Origin: Zygaena filipendulae
Taxonomy: Eukaryota; Arthropoda; Insecta; Lepidoptera; Zygaenidae
Reading direction: 5' to 3'
Length of the DNA stretch: 64,000 nt
NCBI GenBank assembly: GCA_907165275.2
Contig: OU015660.1
Span: forward strand, 10,356,501 to 10,420,500
Part shown: positions 1-10,059 of the stretch, one piece after another
Layout: each line of letters begins with the position of its first letter
Numbering within the stretch: the first letter of the stretch is position 1
The notes under the pieces: model-generated
Database searches by the model: none
What the model was told of the DNA's origin: nothing
What the model saw: only the letters and a program-made list of their open reading frames with translations
Translations under genes and position numbers: made by a program

Positions 1-274
1 TCGGATTCGCGTAAGGTGAAAAATTTATCCACCGTTAATTACTTTTCTGTTATACAAAGATTCTTGCAGTAACGAAACGGCTAAGCCATATATTCTGGCT
101 AAGGAGTAGAGTTTGAGAAGTTAGGCCTTGTAGAGTTAGGGTGTGTAGAGTTATAAGCGTGGCTCTACATGAGATCTGATAACTTTTTGACAGTGCCCGT
201 CATGTGGAATCGTCTTGGCATCATTTTACATGAAAATGTTTTTGGTGAGATTTCATTTCTTTTTGTAAGGAAAA

Positions 275-720
275 ATTGCGGAATTCTCATACAAACTTCC
301 ATCCCTTAATTTAAGGGGTTGGGAGCTAAAAGTTACAAATTTTATAATTTTTTTTGTTGTTTGTGTACTAATACTAGCTTACATGCCAAATTTCAGCTTT
401 CTAGGGCATTAGGAAATACCCTAAGAATTTTGATGATCATCAGTGAGTCAGTGACGAAATCGGGGTTTTTTTAGATGTCAATAAAATATAAAGTATAAGA
501 GCTATACAATTAAAACTTTATGTGTTTGATAAGTCCGCTATTGACAACATATCCCGAGAATTTCATTTATGTGGTATAATCCACGCCCAAGTTATAAGGG
601 TTCAAACAAACGACGAAGCGCTTCGAGAAAAGATAGGTAGTGCTCCCGCTTCGCTTGGCTCGTCTTGGCGGGGCCACTACCGTGCCCCCAGATGAAAGAT
701 GTCCCTTTGTCCCTGTCCCT
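275..720 (+). repeat. Interspersed repeat, two copies in window
   Basis: The order of segments (a 'aatttc' block, 'GAATTTTGATGATC', 'GTCAGTGAGT', a 'GCTTCGAGAAAAG' block, then 'CCGTGCCCCCAGAT') recurs at about 34440-34815 inside EED intron 4 with the same orientation. It has no coding capacity. The superfamily was not determined; edges are approximate. Confidence 0.5.
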
Positions 721-1068
721 CTGTCCCTTTGTAAGTATGTCCCTTTTCGCTATCGTGAACCCTGTGTTCACACAATGTTCACCTATCGAATATAAAGACC
801 CTCGTTGATTTGGTGGAATCGCATCGTCAGATATAAAAGTACCTACCTAATGTTGATATACTTAAATAATTTTATTACAATTATTTTATAATTTCTCTGC
901 GAAGTCCAACAGATTATGCAATAATATAAAACTAATTATAAGAGAAAATTTAAATCTTTGTTTGTTTGTTTGTTACGATTTAACTCTGAACCTAATGAAT
1001 TTAAAAAAAAATCTTTCACCATTAGAAAGTTAATTTTAAAAAATCTTTCACCATTAGAAAGTTAGATT

Positions 1069-1362
1069 ATTCCCGCGTAACATAGGCTATATTGTAATCC
1101 GGAATTCCTGCGGGAACTCCGAAATTACCGCGGGTGAAACCGCGAGGTAGGTACAGCTATTAATGATAAAACCTAAACGAAAGATGTCATCCACGTAGGT
1201 AAAGGTTTGGGACGGAGCTCATATTATATTACGGCTCAATCACCTTTTGTTATACTACACGTTGTCAGGAGTACAAAGGAGGACATAGGGTAGGTACTTA
1301 TTGTTCCGGAATTGCCGCGGGAACTCCAAAATTAACGCGGGTGAAACCGCGGGGAATAGTTA
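1069..1362 (+). mobile_element. Two Helitron 3'-end remnants
   Basis: Two neighbouring blocks (about 1069-1158 and 1250-1362) each carry the GGAATTCC-type core, then 'CGCGGGTGAAACCGCG', the hairpin that precedes the CTAG end of lepidopteran non-autonomous Helitrons (Lep1-like) elsewhere in this window. Neither has a clean CTAG end or a recognisable 5' end, so both are decayed. Confidence 0.55.
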
Positions 1363-1443
1363 TAGTTATAGTCAATTCGAAGATTTATTATCCGGCCGTT
1401 TTCTAATATACCTGCTTACTACTTTCGTCGCAGTTCGACAACA

Positions 1444-1828
1444 GGGCCCTTATTCTCTATGACCAACAACATTCCTTGCCCATAACGCGCGTCCCAAAAA
1501 CGCAATCCCAAACGCTCTAGATGCCAAATTATTAGAAATTATTGTTCTGTATACCATAAGAAACGTTGTAAATGTATTTTTTTGGAGTGAAACTTCTTTG
1601 ATTACGAGGGAAAGACAATTTATGCGGCGCTATATCATAACATATGTATGTATGTTGTGACACTTCATATGTATGTATGTTGTGACACTTCATATGTATG
1701 TATGTTGTGACACTTCATATGTATGTATGTTGTGACACTTTTATTGTGTAGATTGGGTTTTTTGCCTTTAATAAAAACTTATTATTATTATAACGCGCCG
1801 TGTTATTGGTCATAGTGAATAAGGGCCC
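1444..1828. mobile_element. MITE with GGGCCCTTATTC ends, copy 1
   Basis: Ends are inverted: GGGCCCTTATTCTCTATGAC at the left and the reverse complement of GGGCCCTTATTCACTATGAC at the right. Other copies lie at 3026-3245 and 16230-16439. This copy is longer because it contains a four-copy 25-bp tandem repeat (1641-1740) plus a short tail with AATAAAAAC. Non-coding. Confidence 0.7.
1641..1740. repeat. 25-bp tandem repeat, 4 copies
   Basis: Four head-to-tail copies of a 25-bp unit starting CATATGTATGTATGTTGTGA and ending CACTT, with no mismatches seen. Located inside the MITE at 1444-1828 and absent from its relatives. Confidence 0.9.
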
Positions 1829-3025
1829 GGTGATTCAATTAGCCCCGTGGTCCGAGGCTAACCACTGCTAGAGTAAGCACGTCACCAAAACACTCATTAT
1901 TATCGTGAAATTTTTCCACACTTATTTGTCTGAAGGTTGATATTTAAAAAAATCGTATTTATATTATTACCTATGATTTTTCCCCTTATTTTATTTTTAT
2001 TTTTATTTATTGGTCTACCAGTAGTTAATACACCAGAACATCTTATATCTACATTAACAGAAAATAGTTTAAATCTAAGTGTACAACTTTTATAGGTAAA
2101 CACTACATGCAATTTTAAAGAAGGCAATAAAGGTATTATACATAATGAAAATAGTAACTTATTAGTAAAAGAACGTAGGAATTGGTTTGGATAATATCAC
2201 AAAAGTAACCAACTGCAGAAGGATAATTCACTCAGGTAGCGCTCGGACTTGCCTCTTAAATTTAGGTAGTGATGCACCGAATATGTCTAGTTGATTCTTA
2301 TGATTATTGTATGAACGGCACAGTCTTGGGATAGGGGAGTTTGAACCTGAGACTGTTTTTCGGAGTGGGATGCTAAGGAGATTTACATGAAGTCTGGGGC
2401 TATCTATAACCATATTAGTGTTAGGCTAGACAAGACAGAGATTGTAACTATACATACCTATTTTAATAGGTATATAATGACGTGTATGGCACTACACACT
2501 AGAGCCCAGTGTGTACATAAGGCATTGAATAAAAAAAACATACATACAGCCGAACATAGAACCTCCTGCTTTTTGGGAGTCGGTTCCCCGCGATTTCAGC
2601 CACGTACATTTTTGGACTCCCTCGGGAACTCTAAAAAATATAGTACGTTACTCAGGGATAAATATACTATAGCTTCTAATTAGTGAAAGAATGTTTAAAA
2701 TCGGTGCATTAGTTTCAGAGACCTAGAAAAATAAAGGTAGGAAAAACTGCTAGATAAATAATTAAATATCTACTTAGGTACCTAGGTAAGTATCAATTTG
2801 CCAGCATCATCCCATATGGTGCAAAAATCGTGCCATGGAACTATGTCAATGATGCATCTCATTAATATTTAAGTACTTACTTGTGATACATTAGGTATCA
2901 TTGTTGATGTTACTCATGGCATAATAGTAAGTATAGTCGGGTCACTCTCAAATCGCTGGAAAGAGAGCACTTTTCTTAAAAAAAAAACGAAAACAAAGAA
3001 GGAACTAGCTACAGAACCCTGAACT
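1829..3025. other. Intergenic, nothing recognised
   Basis: Short ORFs are present on both strands (for example a plus-strand reading of 98 codons from 2387) but none shows a domain, splice structure or codon pattern I recognise. No promoter or RNA gene was identified. Confidence 0.5.
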
Positions 3026-3245
3026 GGGCCCTTATTCACTATGACCATAAAACGCCGCGTTAAGATAAGACGCCGCAAAAACTGTCTTTCACTCGTAATC
3101 AAAGAAGTTTTACACCAAAAAATACACATACGTTTCTTATACTATAAAGAATAATAATTTCTAATATTTTGGCATCTACAACGTTTCAAAATGCGTTTTT
3201 GGGACGCGCGTTATGGGCAAGGAATGTTGTGGATCGTAGTGAATA
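3026..3245. mobile_element. MITE with GGGCCCTTATTC ends, copy 2
   Basis: Begins GGGCCCTTATTCACTATGAC and ends in the partial inverted form GTAGTGAATA. It shares with the copies at 1444 and 16230 the core segment GGGACGCGCGTTATGGGCAA (in the opposite orientation there). Non-coding; right end slightly eroded. Confidence 0.65.
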
Positions 3246-3490
3246 AATGGCGTATCGTAGGAGAGCGTGAGAGGAAAGATGGATCCATATTGGAGATGGA
3301 TACGATGGATGGACCGCAGCGGGAAATAATAAGCTAGCTTTTGAGTCCCCCGTCTTACCAGTAGGTAGTCTTTTGAACTACTGGGAATTTCCTTCCCAAT
3401 AGATTTACTGACAGCAAGACTTCGCTGGTGTTATTTTTTTCCATTAAAAAAATAAATAGAACTAAGTATAGTTTAGTATAATAAATAGAG

Positions 3491-3495
3491 GTAAT
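3491..3495. repeat. Target-site duplication GTAAT (left)
   Basis: GTAAT directly precedes the left LTR and is repeated at 7912-7916 directly after the right LTR. A 5-bp duplication is usual for Ty3/gypsy integration. Confidence 0.92.
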
Positions 3496-3656
3496 TGTAG
3501 TAGTTTTATAATAATAAAACTAAATATGAATCAACAATTATGTTTAATAGGTAATAATCACAATTCACACAGAGTTACATGTTAACCATGAGGGCAGCCA
3601 TAATGCTTCCCATTCTAATGGGGTTGCCAACTCATAATAAGTATACAAACATAACA
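3496..3656 (-). repeat. 3' LTR of the Ty3 element
   Basis: 161 bp, TG...CA bounded, identical base for base with 7751-7911. Preceded in element orientation by the polypurine tract at 3657-3669. Confidence 0.95.
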
Positions 3657-3669
3657 TCCCCCTTTTTTC
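3657..3669 (-). promoter_or_regulatory. Polypurine tract for plus-strand priming
   Basis: On the minus strand this reads GAAAAAAGGGGGA and abuts the 3' LTR. A purine run in this position primes plus-strand DNA synthesis in LTR retrotransposons. Confidence 0.85.
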
Positions 3670-3698
3670 ATAAAAAGAATTAATTATCAATTTAACAT

Positions 3699-6374
3699 TT
3701 AGGAACAAATATAATCTTTAAAATATGATGGTTTTTTAATTACCCTACCAGACCTTGTTTTTTCAACATTGTCATCCTTCTCAATATCCTCATTCAAATT
3801 GACAACATTACTATTTGAACACCCATCATCATTAGTACAATCCAAATTATGCTTCAAGTTATCATGACTATAGTTCAGTTCCTCATAAATATTATTATCT
3901 TGATATTTTCCCCCTTTTATTAAATCTTTTCTATTTCTCCTTATTATTTGTCCCTCATCATTTTTTATTAAGTAAGATCTAGGCTCTGATGTTTTATTTA
4001 ATACTACTGCACTTTTGTGAGGACCTGAACTATGTTCACTCTTAATTTTTACATGATCACCACTATTCAATTCAGGCAACTCTTTGCTATTTAAATCAAA
4101 CCTTACTTTTTGTTTACACTGTCTTTCTATTAACTCTTTATGGAAATTCTCTCTTAAATTTTCTTTAACACTTGGAACACATGGTAATAGGTTTTTAACA
4201 GGTCTACTAAACATTAGCTCTGATGGTGTGACACCACTATTAGAAATAGGTGTATTTCTGTAAGCTAACAATCCTAGAAAAATATCTTTATTCTCTGCAA
4301 TTAATTTCTTTAAAATTCTTTTAACAGTTTGTATGTACCTCTCAGCTAAACCATTTGCTTGATGAAACTTAGGACTAGTTATTTTATGAACAAAATTCCA
4401 CTTTTTAGCAAAACTTTTAAACTCATAACTTGTAAACTGGGATCCTGAATCAGAGTACATTATTTCTGGTATGCCAAACCTAGAAAATATCTCCTTTAAA
4501 CAGTCTACTGTACACATTGTTGATAATGAATTTAATTTTTGAATTTCCACATATTTGCTAAAAGCATCCACAACTAATATATAGGGCTGTCCCCTTAAAA
4601 AAAAAATGTCTACTGATATGTTTTCCCAGACATTATTAGGTATTTCTTTACAGATCATTGGTTCCTTTTTATTTGAATTTTGATACTGCTTACACAAGTC
4701 ACATTTGCCAACATAGTCCTCGATTTGCTTGGACATATTAGGCCAATATACAGATTTCCTTGCTAACACTTTACATTTGTCTATTCCCATATGAGCATAA
4801 TGTATTCGATACAACATTTCTTTTCTATATTTATATGGTATAACCAATTGACTGTTTTTCATTAATAACCCATTACATTCAGATAACTCATCTTGAAAAT
4901 TAAAATATGGTTTAGCTAAACTATCCACATTATATTTATTAACAGGCCAACCATTTCTTACATATTTTAACACCGCTTGTAACTCTGCATCTCTACTTGT
5001 TTCCTCTTGCAAAATTTTACATCTTTCATTAGACATATTAATTCCTTCCATTATCAGACACACATGTGCCTCAATATCCTGATCATAAGTTTCCTTATCC
5101 CTTTCATTGTCAATAAAAGATCTACTCAAGTGATCAGCTACTACAAGTTCTTTTCCTGGCTTATATTTTAATTCAAAATCAAAACTTTGCAAAGCCATTC
5201 TGATTCTTTGCAATCTTACAGGGCACTTATAAAGTGGCTTAGAAAAAATGGATACAAGAGGCTTATGATCAGTCTCTACAATAAAATGTTGACCAAACAC
5301 ATATTGATAAAACTTTTTAATCCCATACAAAATCGCTAAACTCTCCTTCTCAATTTGGCTATAATTTTGTTCTGTAGGAGTCATCGCTTTTGAGCTATAA
5401 GCTATAGGTCTATTATTTTGTAAGAGCACACACCCAATACCATCCTTTGATGAGTCTACGCTTAGTACAACTGGTTTGTTAATATCAAAGAATGATAAAA
5501 CTGGTGGCTCACATAACATCTTTTTAATATTATCATATGCTCCTTGATGTTCATTATGCCATATAAATTCTACATCTTTTTTTAAAAGCTGTCTTAATGG
5601 TGCTGTACAAGTTGACATGTTAGGTACCAATTTAGTTACAAAATTAAGCATCCCAAAAAATCTCTGTAATTCAGTTTTATTTGTAGGTGATTTCATCTCT
5701 ATAATAGCCTTAACCCTATCTGGATCAACCTTTAACCCTGACTCTGACACAATATGACCCAAGTATTTAACTTCTTTTAATCTCAATTGACATTTTTTTA
5801 GGTTGAACTTTACATTAAATTCTTTTGCTCTTTCTAGCACAGTTTCTAATATTTTATCATGTTTAGCCACAGTATTTGCATAAATACAGATATCATCACA
5901 ATAATTTACTACTCCTTCTATATCTTTAAAAATTTCCCCAAAAACTCTAGCAAAAACTTCCGGACTAGATGCCAAACCATAAGGCAAACGATTAAAATGA
6001 AATCTTCCATAGGGTGTATTAAAGGTTGTGAGCTGTCTAGATCCTTTGGATAACACAATGTTCCAAAACCCAGATTGAGCATCAAGAACACTAAAAATTT
6101 TACTACCCGATAGCTTTGACATGATTTCATCTAATGAAGGTATCATATAGTGTTCTCTCTGAATTTGTTTGTTTAGGTGTTGTGGGTCTAAACATAACCG
6201 AATGGATCCGTCAGACTTCATGGTGATAACTAAGGAACTCACAAATTCTGTTGGTGAATCAATTTTAGAAATAATATCTAACTGTTCCAATCTACTTAAC
6301 TCATCTTTTAATCTATTTTGTAATTTAAATGGTACATGTCTTGGTGGCTCTATTTTTGGTATATACCTACCTAA
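3699..6374 (-). CDS. pol: Pol of Ty3 element: RT, RNase H, integrase
   Basis: Polyprotein frame open from 6374 to the stop at 3699; there is no early ATG, so expression presumably depends on the upstream gag frame. Numbering from codon 6290-6288: reverse transcriptase occupies about residues 1-200, with the YCDD active box at 130-133. RNase H spans about 275-390, with acidic residues D279, E316 and D341 (in TDHK). An integrase zinc finger follows (H497, H500, C530, C533), then the integrase core with D561, D614 and E650 (in NGLAERY). The C-terminus is lysine- and asparagine-rich. No stop or frameshift interrupts it. The frame lacks a protease, which lies at the end of the upstream ORF. It would copy the element's RNA into DNA and integrate it in the nucleus. 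Confidence 0.95.
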   Translation of the reverse strand, partial: LGRYIPKIEPPRHVPFKLQNRLKDELSRLEQLDIISKIDSPTEFVSSLVITMKSDGSIRLCLDPQHLNKQIQREHYMIPSLDEIMSKLSGSKIFSVLDAQSGFWNIVLSKGSRQLTTFNTPYGRFHFNRLPYGLASSPEVFARVFGEIFKDIEGVVNYCDDICIYANTVAKHDKILETVLERAKEFNVKFNLKKCQLRLKEVKYLGHIVSESGLKVDPDRVKAIIEMKSPTNKTELQRFFGMLNFVTKLVPNMSTCTAPLRQLLKKDVEFIWHNEHQGAYDNIKKMLCEPPVLSFFDINKPVVLSVDSSKDGIGCVLLQNNRPIAYSSKAMTPTEQNYSQIEKESLAILYGIKKFYQYVFGQHFIVETDHKPLVSIFSKPLYKCPVRLQRIRMALQSFDFELKYKPGKELVVADHLSRSFIDNERDKETYDQDIEAHVCLIMEGINMSNERCKILQEETSRDAELQAVLKYVRNGWPVNKYNVDSLAKPYFNFQDELSECNGLLMKNSQLVIPYKYRKEMLYRIHYAHMGIDKCKVLARKSVYWPNMSKQIEDYVGKCDLCKQYQNSNKKEPMICKEIPNNVWENISVDIFFLRGQPYILVVDAFSKYVEIQKLNSLSTMCTVDCLKEIFSRFGIPEIMYSDSGSQFTSYEFKSFAKKWNFVHKITSPKFHQANGLAERYIQTVKRILKKLIAENKDIFLGLLAYRNTPISNSGVTPSELMFSRPVKNLLPCVPSVKENLRENFHKELIERQCKQKVRFDLNSKELPELNSGDHVKIKSEHSSGPHKSAVVLNKTSEPRSYLIKNDEGQIIRRNRKDLIKGGKYQDNNIYEELNYSHDNLKHNLDCTNDDGCSNSNVVNLNEDIEKDDNVEKTRSGRVIKKPSYFKDYICS

Positions 6375-7717
6375 TCAGACTTTAACTGGATATTATATTC
6401 AAAATTTTTTATTTTACCTATACCACCAAAAACCTCTTTATATTTTGACAATATAGGATCATTAGGGTCACTTACCACAGTGGATATATTTTTCTTATAT
6501 CTATTTATTAATCCAACAGCAGATAATGTAGGCAACCCTAAAATAGGTGCATAGTTATATTTAGTTACTTCAAATTCCACATTTTGGGACTCACCCATTA
6601 TTTGACATTTTATGTTCACTTTACCTACTGTCTCAATAATTTTACCATCATAGTTGTATAATCTTAACATAGACTTTTCTATTGGAATTTTATATCTTTT
6701 ACACAATATTTTCCCTATGACATTGCATTCAGCACCGGTGTCTAATTTAAACATAATTGGCCTCTTATCATAGTCACTAAAATACACAGGCTCATACCAG
6801 CACTTATATGAATCACTTTCACTAACACTACCTATCAATAAATCTGTTTTAATATGCTGTACTTCTTTTCTTGATCGACACATATTCGCAAAATGACCAC
6901 GCTTCTGACAATGGTTGCATGTTTTACCATATGCTGGACACTTGTATCTATCATGACTCCTGCCACATTGTTGACATCTTCTCTCCATCCTATGATGTGA
7001 ACCTCTTGAGTTTGATCTCATCCTTCGCTCACCTTGGCTTGTATCTTGTCTATTTTGTACCTCCAATCTATGCCTAATCTCTGACTTGCCTCTGTTCTCT
7101 GCTCTTTGTCTAGTCTCTGATCTACCTCTGCTTTGTGATGGCCTTGATCTCTCATCATCCGCTGTAATCTTCTGTATTGATCTACCACCTTCCAACTGCT
7201 TAACTTGCTCAGCGGCTAACTCTGCTGCTTTACATATCTGGATTGTCTTTTCTAATGTTAATTTCTGTTCTCTAAGTAATCTATCCTTCAATCTACTGTC
7301 TCTTATGCCAGCTATAATTCTATCTCTTATCAGTCTGTCTTTTAAGTCACCAAAATTGCAACCAGTGCTTAGTTTCTTTAATTCTGTGAGATAAATGTCA
7401 AATGGTTCAGCCTCACCTTGATTTCTAGTGAAGAATATATGTGACTTGATACACTCACTCTCGATTGGCACAAAGTGGTCATGAAATTTTTGAATGAGTA
7501 TTTCGTATGTTTTCTCCTCAGATTCCTCGAACGTTTGCGCTATTTCTATACATTGCTCACCAATGCAATGCAACAATAATGCTACCTGTACACTTTGTTC
7601 CTTTTTATCCGCGCCGATGGCCGTTCTGTATATTTCAAACCTTTTCCGCCATTTTTTGAACTCTTCCGCACTTAGTTCCTTCAGGGCTTCTGGGGGTTTT
7701 ATGCCCGCCCCATCCAT
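6371..7717 (-). CDS. gag: Gag plus aspartic protease of Ty3 element
   Basis: 448 codons beginning MDGAGIKPPE, 33 bp inside the 5' LTR. Residues 1-170 are an alpha-helical capsid-like region with a tryptophan-lysine-arginine motif (KKWRKRFEIY). A basic, serine/arginine-rich linker (about 185-247) leads to two nucleic-acid-binding zinc knuckles, C248-C260 (CX2CX3HX4C) and C267-C280 (CX2CX4HX4C). A retroviral-type aspartic protease follows, with the catalytic triplet DTG at 326-328. The protein would form the particle and process the polyprotein. The ORF ends at a TAG (6373-6371) just after the sequence that normally leads from protease to RT. The pol frame is the -1 frame and overlaps by only a few bases. 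Having protease in the gag frame, rather than at the start of pol, is unusual for insect gypsy elements. Confidence 0.93.
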   Translation of the reverse strand: MDGAGIKPPEALKELSAEEFKKWRKRFEIYRTAIGADKKEQSVQVALLLHCIGEQCIEIAQTFEESEEKTYEILIQKFHDHFVPIESECIKSHIFFTRNQGEAEPFDIYLTELKKLSTGCNFGDLKDRLIRDRIIAGIRDSRLKDRLLREQKLTLEKTIQICKAAELAAEQVKQLEGGRSIQKITADDERSRPSQSRGRSETRQRAENRGKSEIRHRLEVQNRQDTSQGERRMRSNSRGSHHRMERRCQQCGRSHDRYKCPAYGKTCNHCQKRGHFANMCRSRKEVQHIKTDLLIGSVSESDSYKCWYEPVYFSDYDKRPIMFKLDTGAECNVIGKILCKRYKIPIEKSMLRLYNYDGKIIETVGKVNIKCQIMGESQNVEFEVTKYNYAPILGLPTLSAVGLINRYKKNISTVVSDPNDPILSKYKEVFGGIGKIKNFEYNIQLKSD

Positions 7718-7740
7718 ATTTCCTTTTTTTTTTTTAAAAA

Positions 7741-7750
7741 CGCAGCGCCA
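7741..7750 (-). promoter_or_regulatory. Primer-binding site, probably tRNA-Ser
   Basis: On the minus strand TGGCGCTGCG follows the 5' LTR without a gap. It is complementary to a tRNA 3' end of the form CGCAGCGCCA, which resembles serine tRNAs. The identity of the tRNA is inference. Confidence 0.75.
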
Positions 7751-7911
7751 TGTAGTAGTTTTATAATAATAAAACTAAATATGAATCAACAATTATGTTT
7801 AATAGGTAATAATCACAATTCACACAGAGTTACATGTTAACCATGAGGGCAGCCATAATGCTTCCCATTCTAATGGGGTTGCCAACTCATAATAAGTATA
7901 CAAACATAACA
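7751..7911 (-). repeat. 5' LTR of the Ty3 element
   Basis: 161 bp, identical to the LTR at 3496-3656. Expected to hold promoter and polyadenylation functions; no clear TATA box was assigned. Confidence 0.95.
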
Positions 7912-7916
7912 GTAAT
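7912..7916. repeat. Target-site duplication GTAAT (right)
   Basis: Direct copy of 3491-3495 after the right LTR. Confidence 0.92.
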
Positions 7917-8369
7917 AGTAGGCAGATTAACCACTAAACGAGCACATTTCTAAGAATAATAATGAATGTACGTTTTTTATGTTCGTAATAATACTGACAA
8001 AGATTATACTATTACACATTATACTTTATACTTACACAAAACAACAAACTATTATACCTACTTACTGATTTGCTTTCACACCAAATACATAGAACATAAA
8101 TGTATTATATTTTTTAAATTTTGTGGTTAACCTTAGAATTACACACTGTCCGACTTATAAGTAATATCCTTATCAGGCTTGCGATTTGAATGAAATATGG
8201 AGTTATGCAAAGGACACGCATTGATTTCGAAAGCAAAACATCGTTTTTAACACCTAAATGCCGTAAAATCTAGTTCCAATGTTGTGTTTTTTGCTGTAGG
8301 TTGTATCCGTGACACTCGTGTTTTAACGGACTAGAGTTGACCATACAGTTTTTCAAATTAGGTAGGTAG

Positions 8370-8465
8370 GTACATATTTATTTATTTAAACTTTATGCAC
8401 ATCATAGTACAAAAGCGGACTTGCCACATTGCCACTTCTCTGCCAGTCAATCTTCAGGTATAGGT
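8370..8465 (-). mobile_element. LINE 3'-end fragment (minus)
   Basis: Reading the minus strand, a segment containing CTGGCAGAG and AAGTCCGC leads to 'CATAAAGTTTAAATAAATAAA'-like tail sequence. The same 3' end occurs on the plus strand at 43235-43372. It is a 5'-truncated non-LTR retrotransposon; the family is not assigned. Confidence 0.6.
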
Positions 8466-8702
8466 AGGAACTAGGTACAGAGAGCTCACTTAGCGGTGCA
8501 TATATTGCGATCTTATTATATCTAGTACACACGTAGATACACGTGCATAATTATGTGTACCTACTTAACTATACTCAAAGTTAAGAGTTCTATAAAATTA
8601 ATCCTCGATCCGGGGATCAATTTAAGCATAAATCTTTGTGTTGTGTCAAATAAAGTTTATCAATTCAATTAAATTCAATTCAATATAATTTTTATGAAGT
8701 AC

Positions 8703-9045
8703 CTACCTAACTAGCTGTTCTCGCGGTTTCACCCGCGTTAATTTCGAGTTCCCGCGGGAATTCCGGGATAAAAAGTACGTGTACCAATACCTACCAAACG
8801 TGTGCAAAATTTCATGATGGTGAAAAGTACTTTGTTACGTGGAAAAGCGCTACTTCAACGAATTTACATAAAACCATTTTAATTTGTCCATGATAAAACC
8901 TTAACAATTATTACTTACCTAAATCTTCCTCAGAGCTATCTATTGGTGAAAACCGCATGAAAACCCTAGTATCAATATTTTTTGGGTTTATCACTAACAG
9001 ATAGACAGATGCGGCGCAGGACTTTGTTTTATATATAGTCATTAG
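8703..9045 (-). mobile_element. Helitron-type fragment(s), minus orientation
   Basis: Starts at CTAGCTGTTCTCGCGGTTTC, the reverse complement of the Helitron terminal hairpin and CTAG end, followed by GAGTTCCCGCGGGAATTC. A second type of sequence with 'GCGGCGCAGGACTTTGTTTT' closes the block, so it may be composite. No coding capacity. Confidence 0.55.
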
Positions 9046-9563
9046 TTGTGTAATTATGTTTATATTATATTTTATTACCAATTAAAGTGTAAGTAGGATA
9101 TTTAATATTATACAGAGAAAAAAATTATTTTTTTGTAGGTATGTAGTTAATTGTTATGGATAGACGCAAAAACTACTTATTCTACTATACTTATTAGGTA
9201 TAGTAGCAAATAAACGTTATTTGTGCCAAACGCGTATAAGTAGGTAACCTAATCGCCGTGGCCAATAAATCTCGACATTCTTGCAAAAACGTTCGAAGAC
9301 ATTATTAATATTTCATACCTACATAAATTCTAACACACAGAAGGCTGCACCGCGCACCGCTATCATCATGCGGGCACTGTCGCCGTCACCCTGCCCCACT
9401 TGCCTGGTCCACTATCAGTGATTCAATGCTCTGCCATGGCTGTTACTACACCCGCCCTTAAAACCAACGCGCGAAGGTCAACATTGTTTGTCTAGTCTCT
9501 GTACCTACGTAAGAGGAAATAGTCACACCTCTATTCTTACTTCCGGTAATCTATAGGTATACA

Positions 9564-9766
9564 TCCTACTAATATTATAAACGCGAAAGTTTGTGAGTAT
9601 GGATGGATGTTTGTTACACAGTCACGCAAAAACTACTGGATGGATTTAAATGAAACTTTACAATAATATAGCTTATACATCAGATTAACACATAGGGTAC
9701 TTTTTATCCCGTAATTCCCGCGGGAACTCTGAAATTAACGCGGTTGAAACCTCGGGGCACAACTAG
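9564..9766 (+). mobile_element. Non-autonomous Helitron (Lep1-like), complete ends
   Basis: Begins TCCTACTAATATTATAAACG after an A and ends CTAG before a T, the A^T insertion pattern of Helitrons. A GC hairpin (eroded to CGCGGTTGAAACCTCGG) lies just before the CTAG. 203 bp, non-coding. Assignment to Lep1-like elements rests on recognition of these ends. Confidence 0.75.
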
Positions 9767-9809
9767 TACATATATAAAAATGAATCCCTATTTCCCATGG
9801 TCACAGCAT

Positions 9810-10059
9810 CACGCGTGGAGGGCTGGACCAATTTCGCTGATCGTTATTTTGTTGTGTTTTTTATTGTAACGAGAAGAAGAATATGAAAGAAATTTGGAGC
9901 TCCTGCGGGAATTCCGGAACTCACGCGGGTGAATCTCCGAAACGATTGGACCAATTTTGACGGGATTATTACTGCTAATTGGGGAGTAAATTAGGTTACT
10001 TTGACTTCCTCCGGGAATTCCGAAACTCACGCGGGTGAAACCGCGGGGCACGCAGCTAG
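9810..10059 (+). mobile_element. Helitron 3' portions, two adjoining
   Basis: Two blocks with 'TGGACCAATTT' followed by a GGAATTCCG core; the second ends CGCGGGTGAAACCGCGGGG...CAGCTAG before T at 10060. The 5' end is not of the usual type. Confidence 0.5.

Larger units (their letters stand above)
1..1443. other. Intergenic, repeat remnants, no gene seen
   Basis: No exon or convincing ORF is visible. The stretch holds an interspersed repeat (about 275-720), a short tandem duplication near 1003-1064 (period about 34 bp, a run ending CACCATTAGAAAGTTA twice) and two Helitron 3'-end remnants near 1069-1158 and 1250-1362. Nothing else stands out. Confidence 0.6.
3496..7911 (-). mobile_element. Ty3/gypsy LTR retrotransposon, probably mag lineage
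   Basis: A 4,416-bp element read on the minus strand. Order in its own direction: 5' LTR (7911-7751), primer-binding site touching the LTR, gag-protease ORF (7717-6371), RT-RNaseH-integrase frame (to 3699), polypurine tract, 3' LTR (3656-3496). The two LTRs are identical over 161 bp, start TGTTATG and end CTACTACA, and a GTAAT duplication flanks the element, so insertion is recent. No env-like ORF follows pol. Short LTRs, two CCHC knuckles in Gag and a probable serine-tRNA primer fit the mag lineage first known from silkworm; that placement is inference. The gag and pol frames meet with an overlap of only about 4 nt, so activity of this copy is uncertain. Confidence 0.95.

Noticed and set aside
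5859..7766. Plus-strand ORFs across the Ty3 element
   Set aside because: They are antisense shadows of gag and pol, which are clearly coded on the minus strand.
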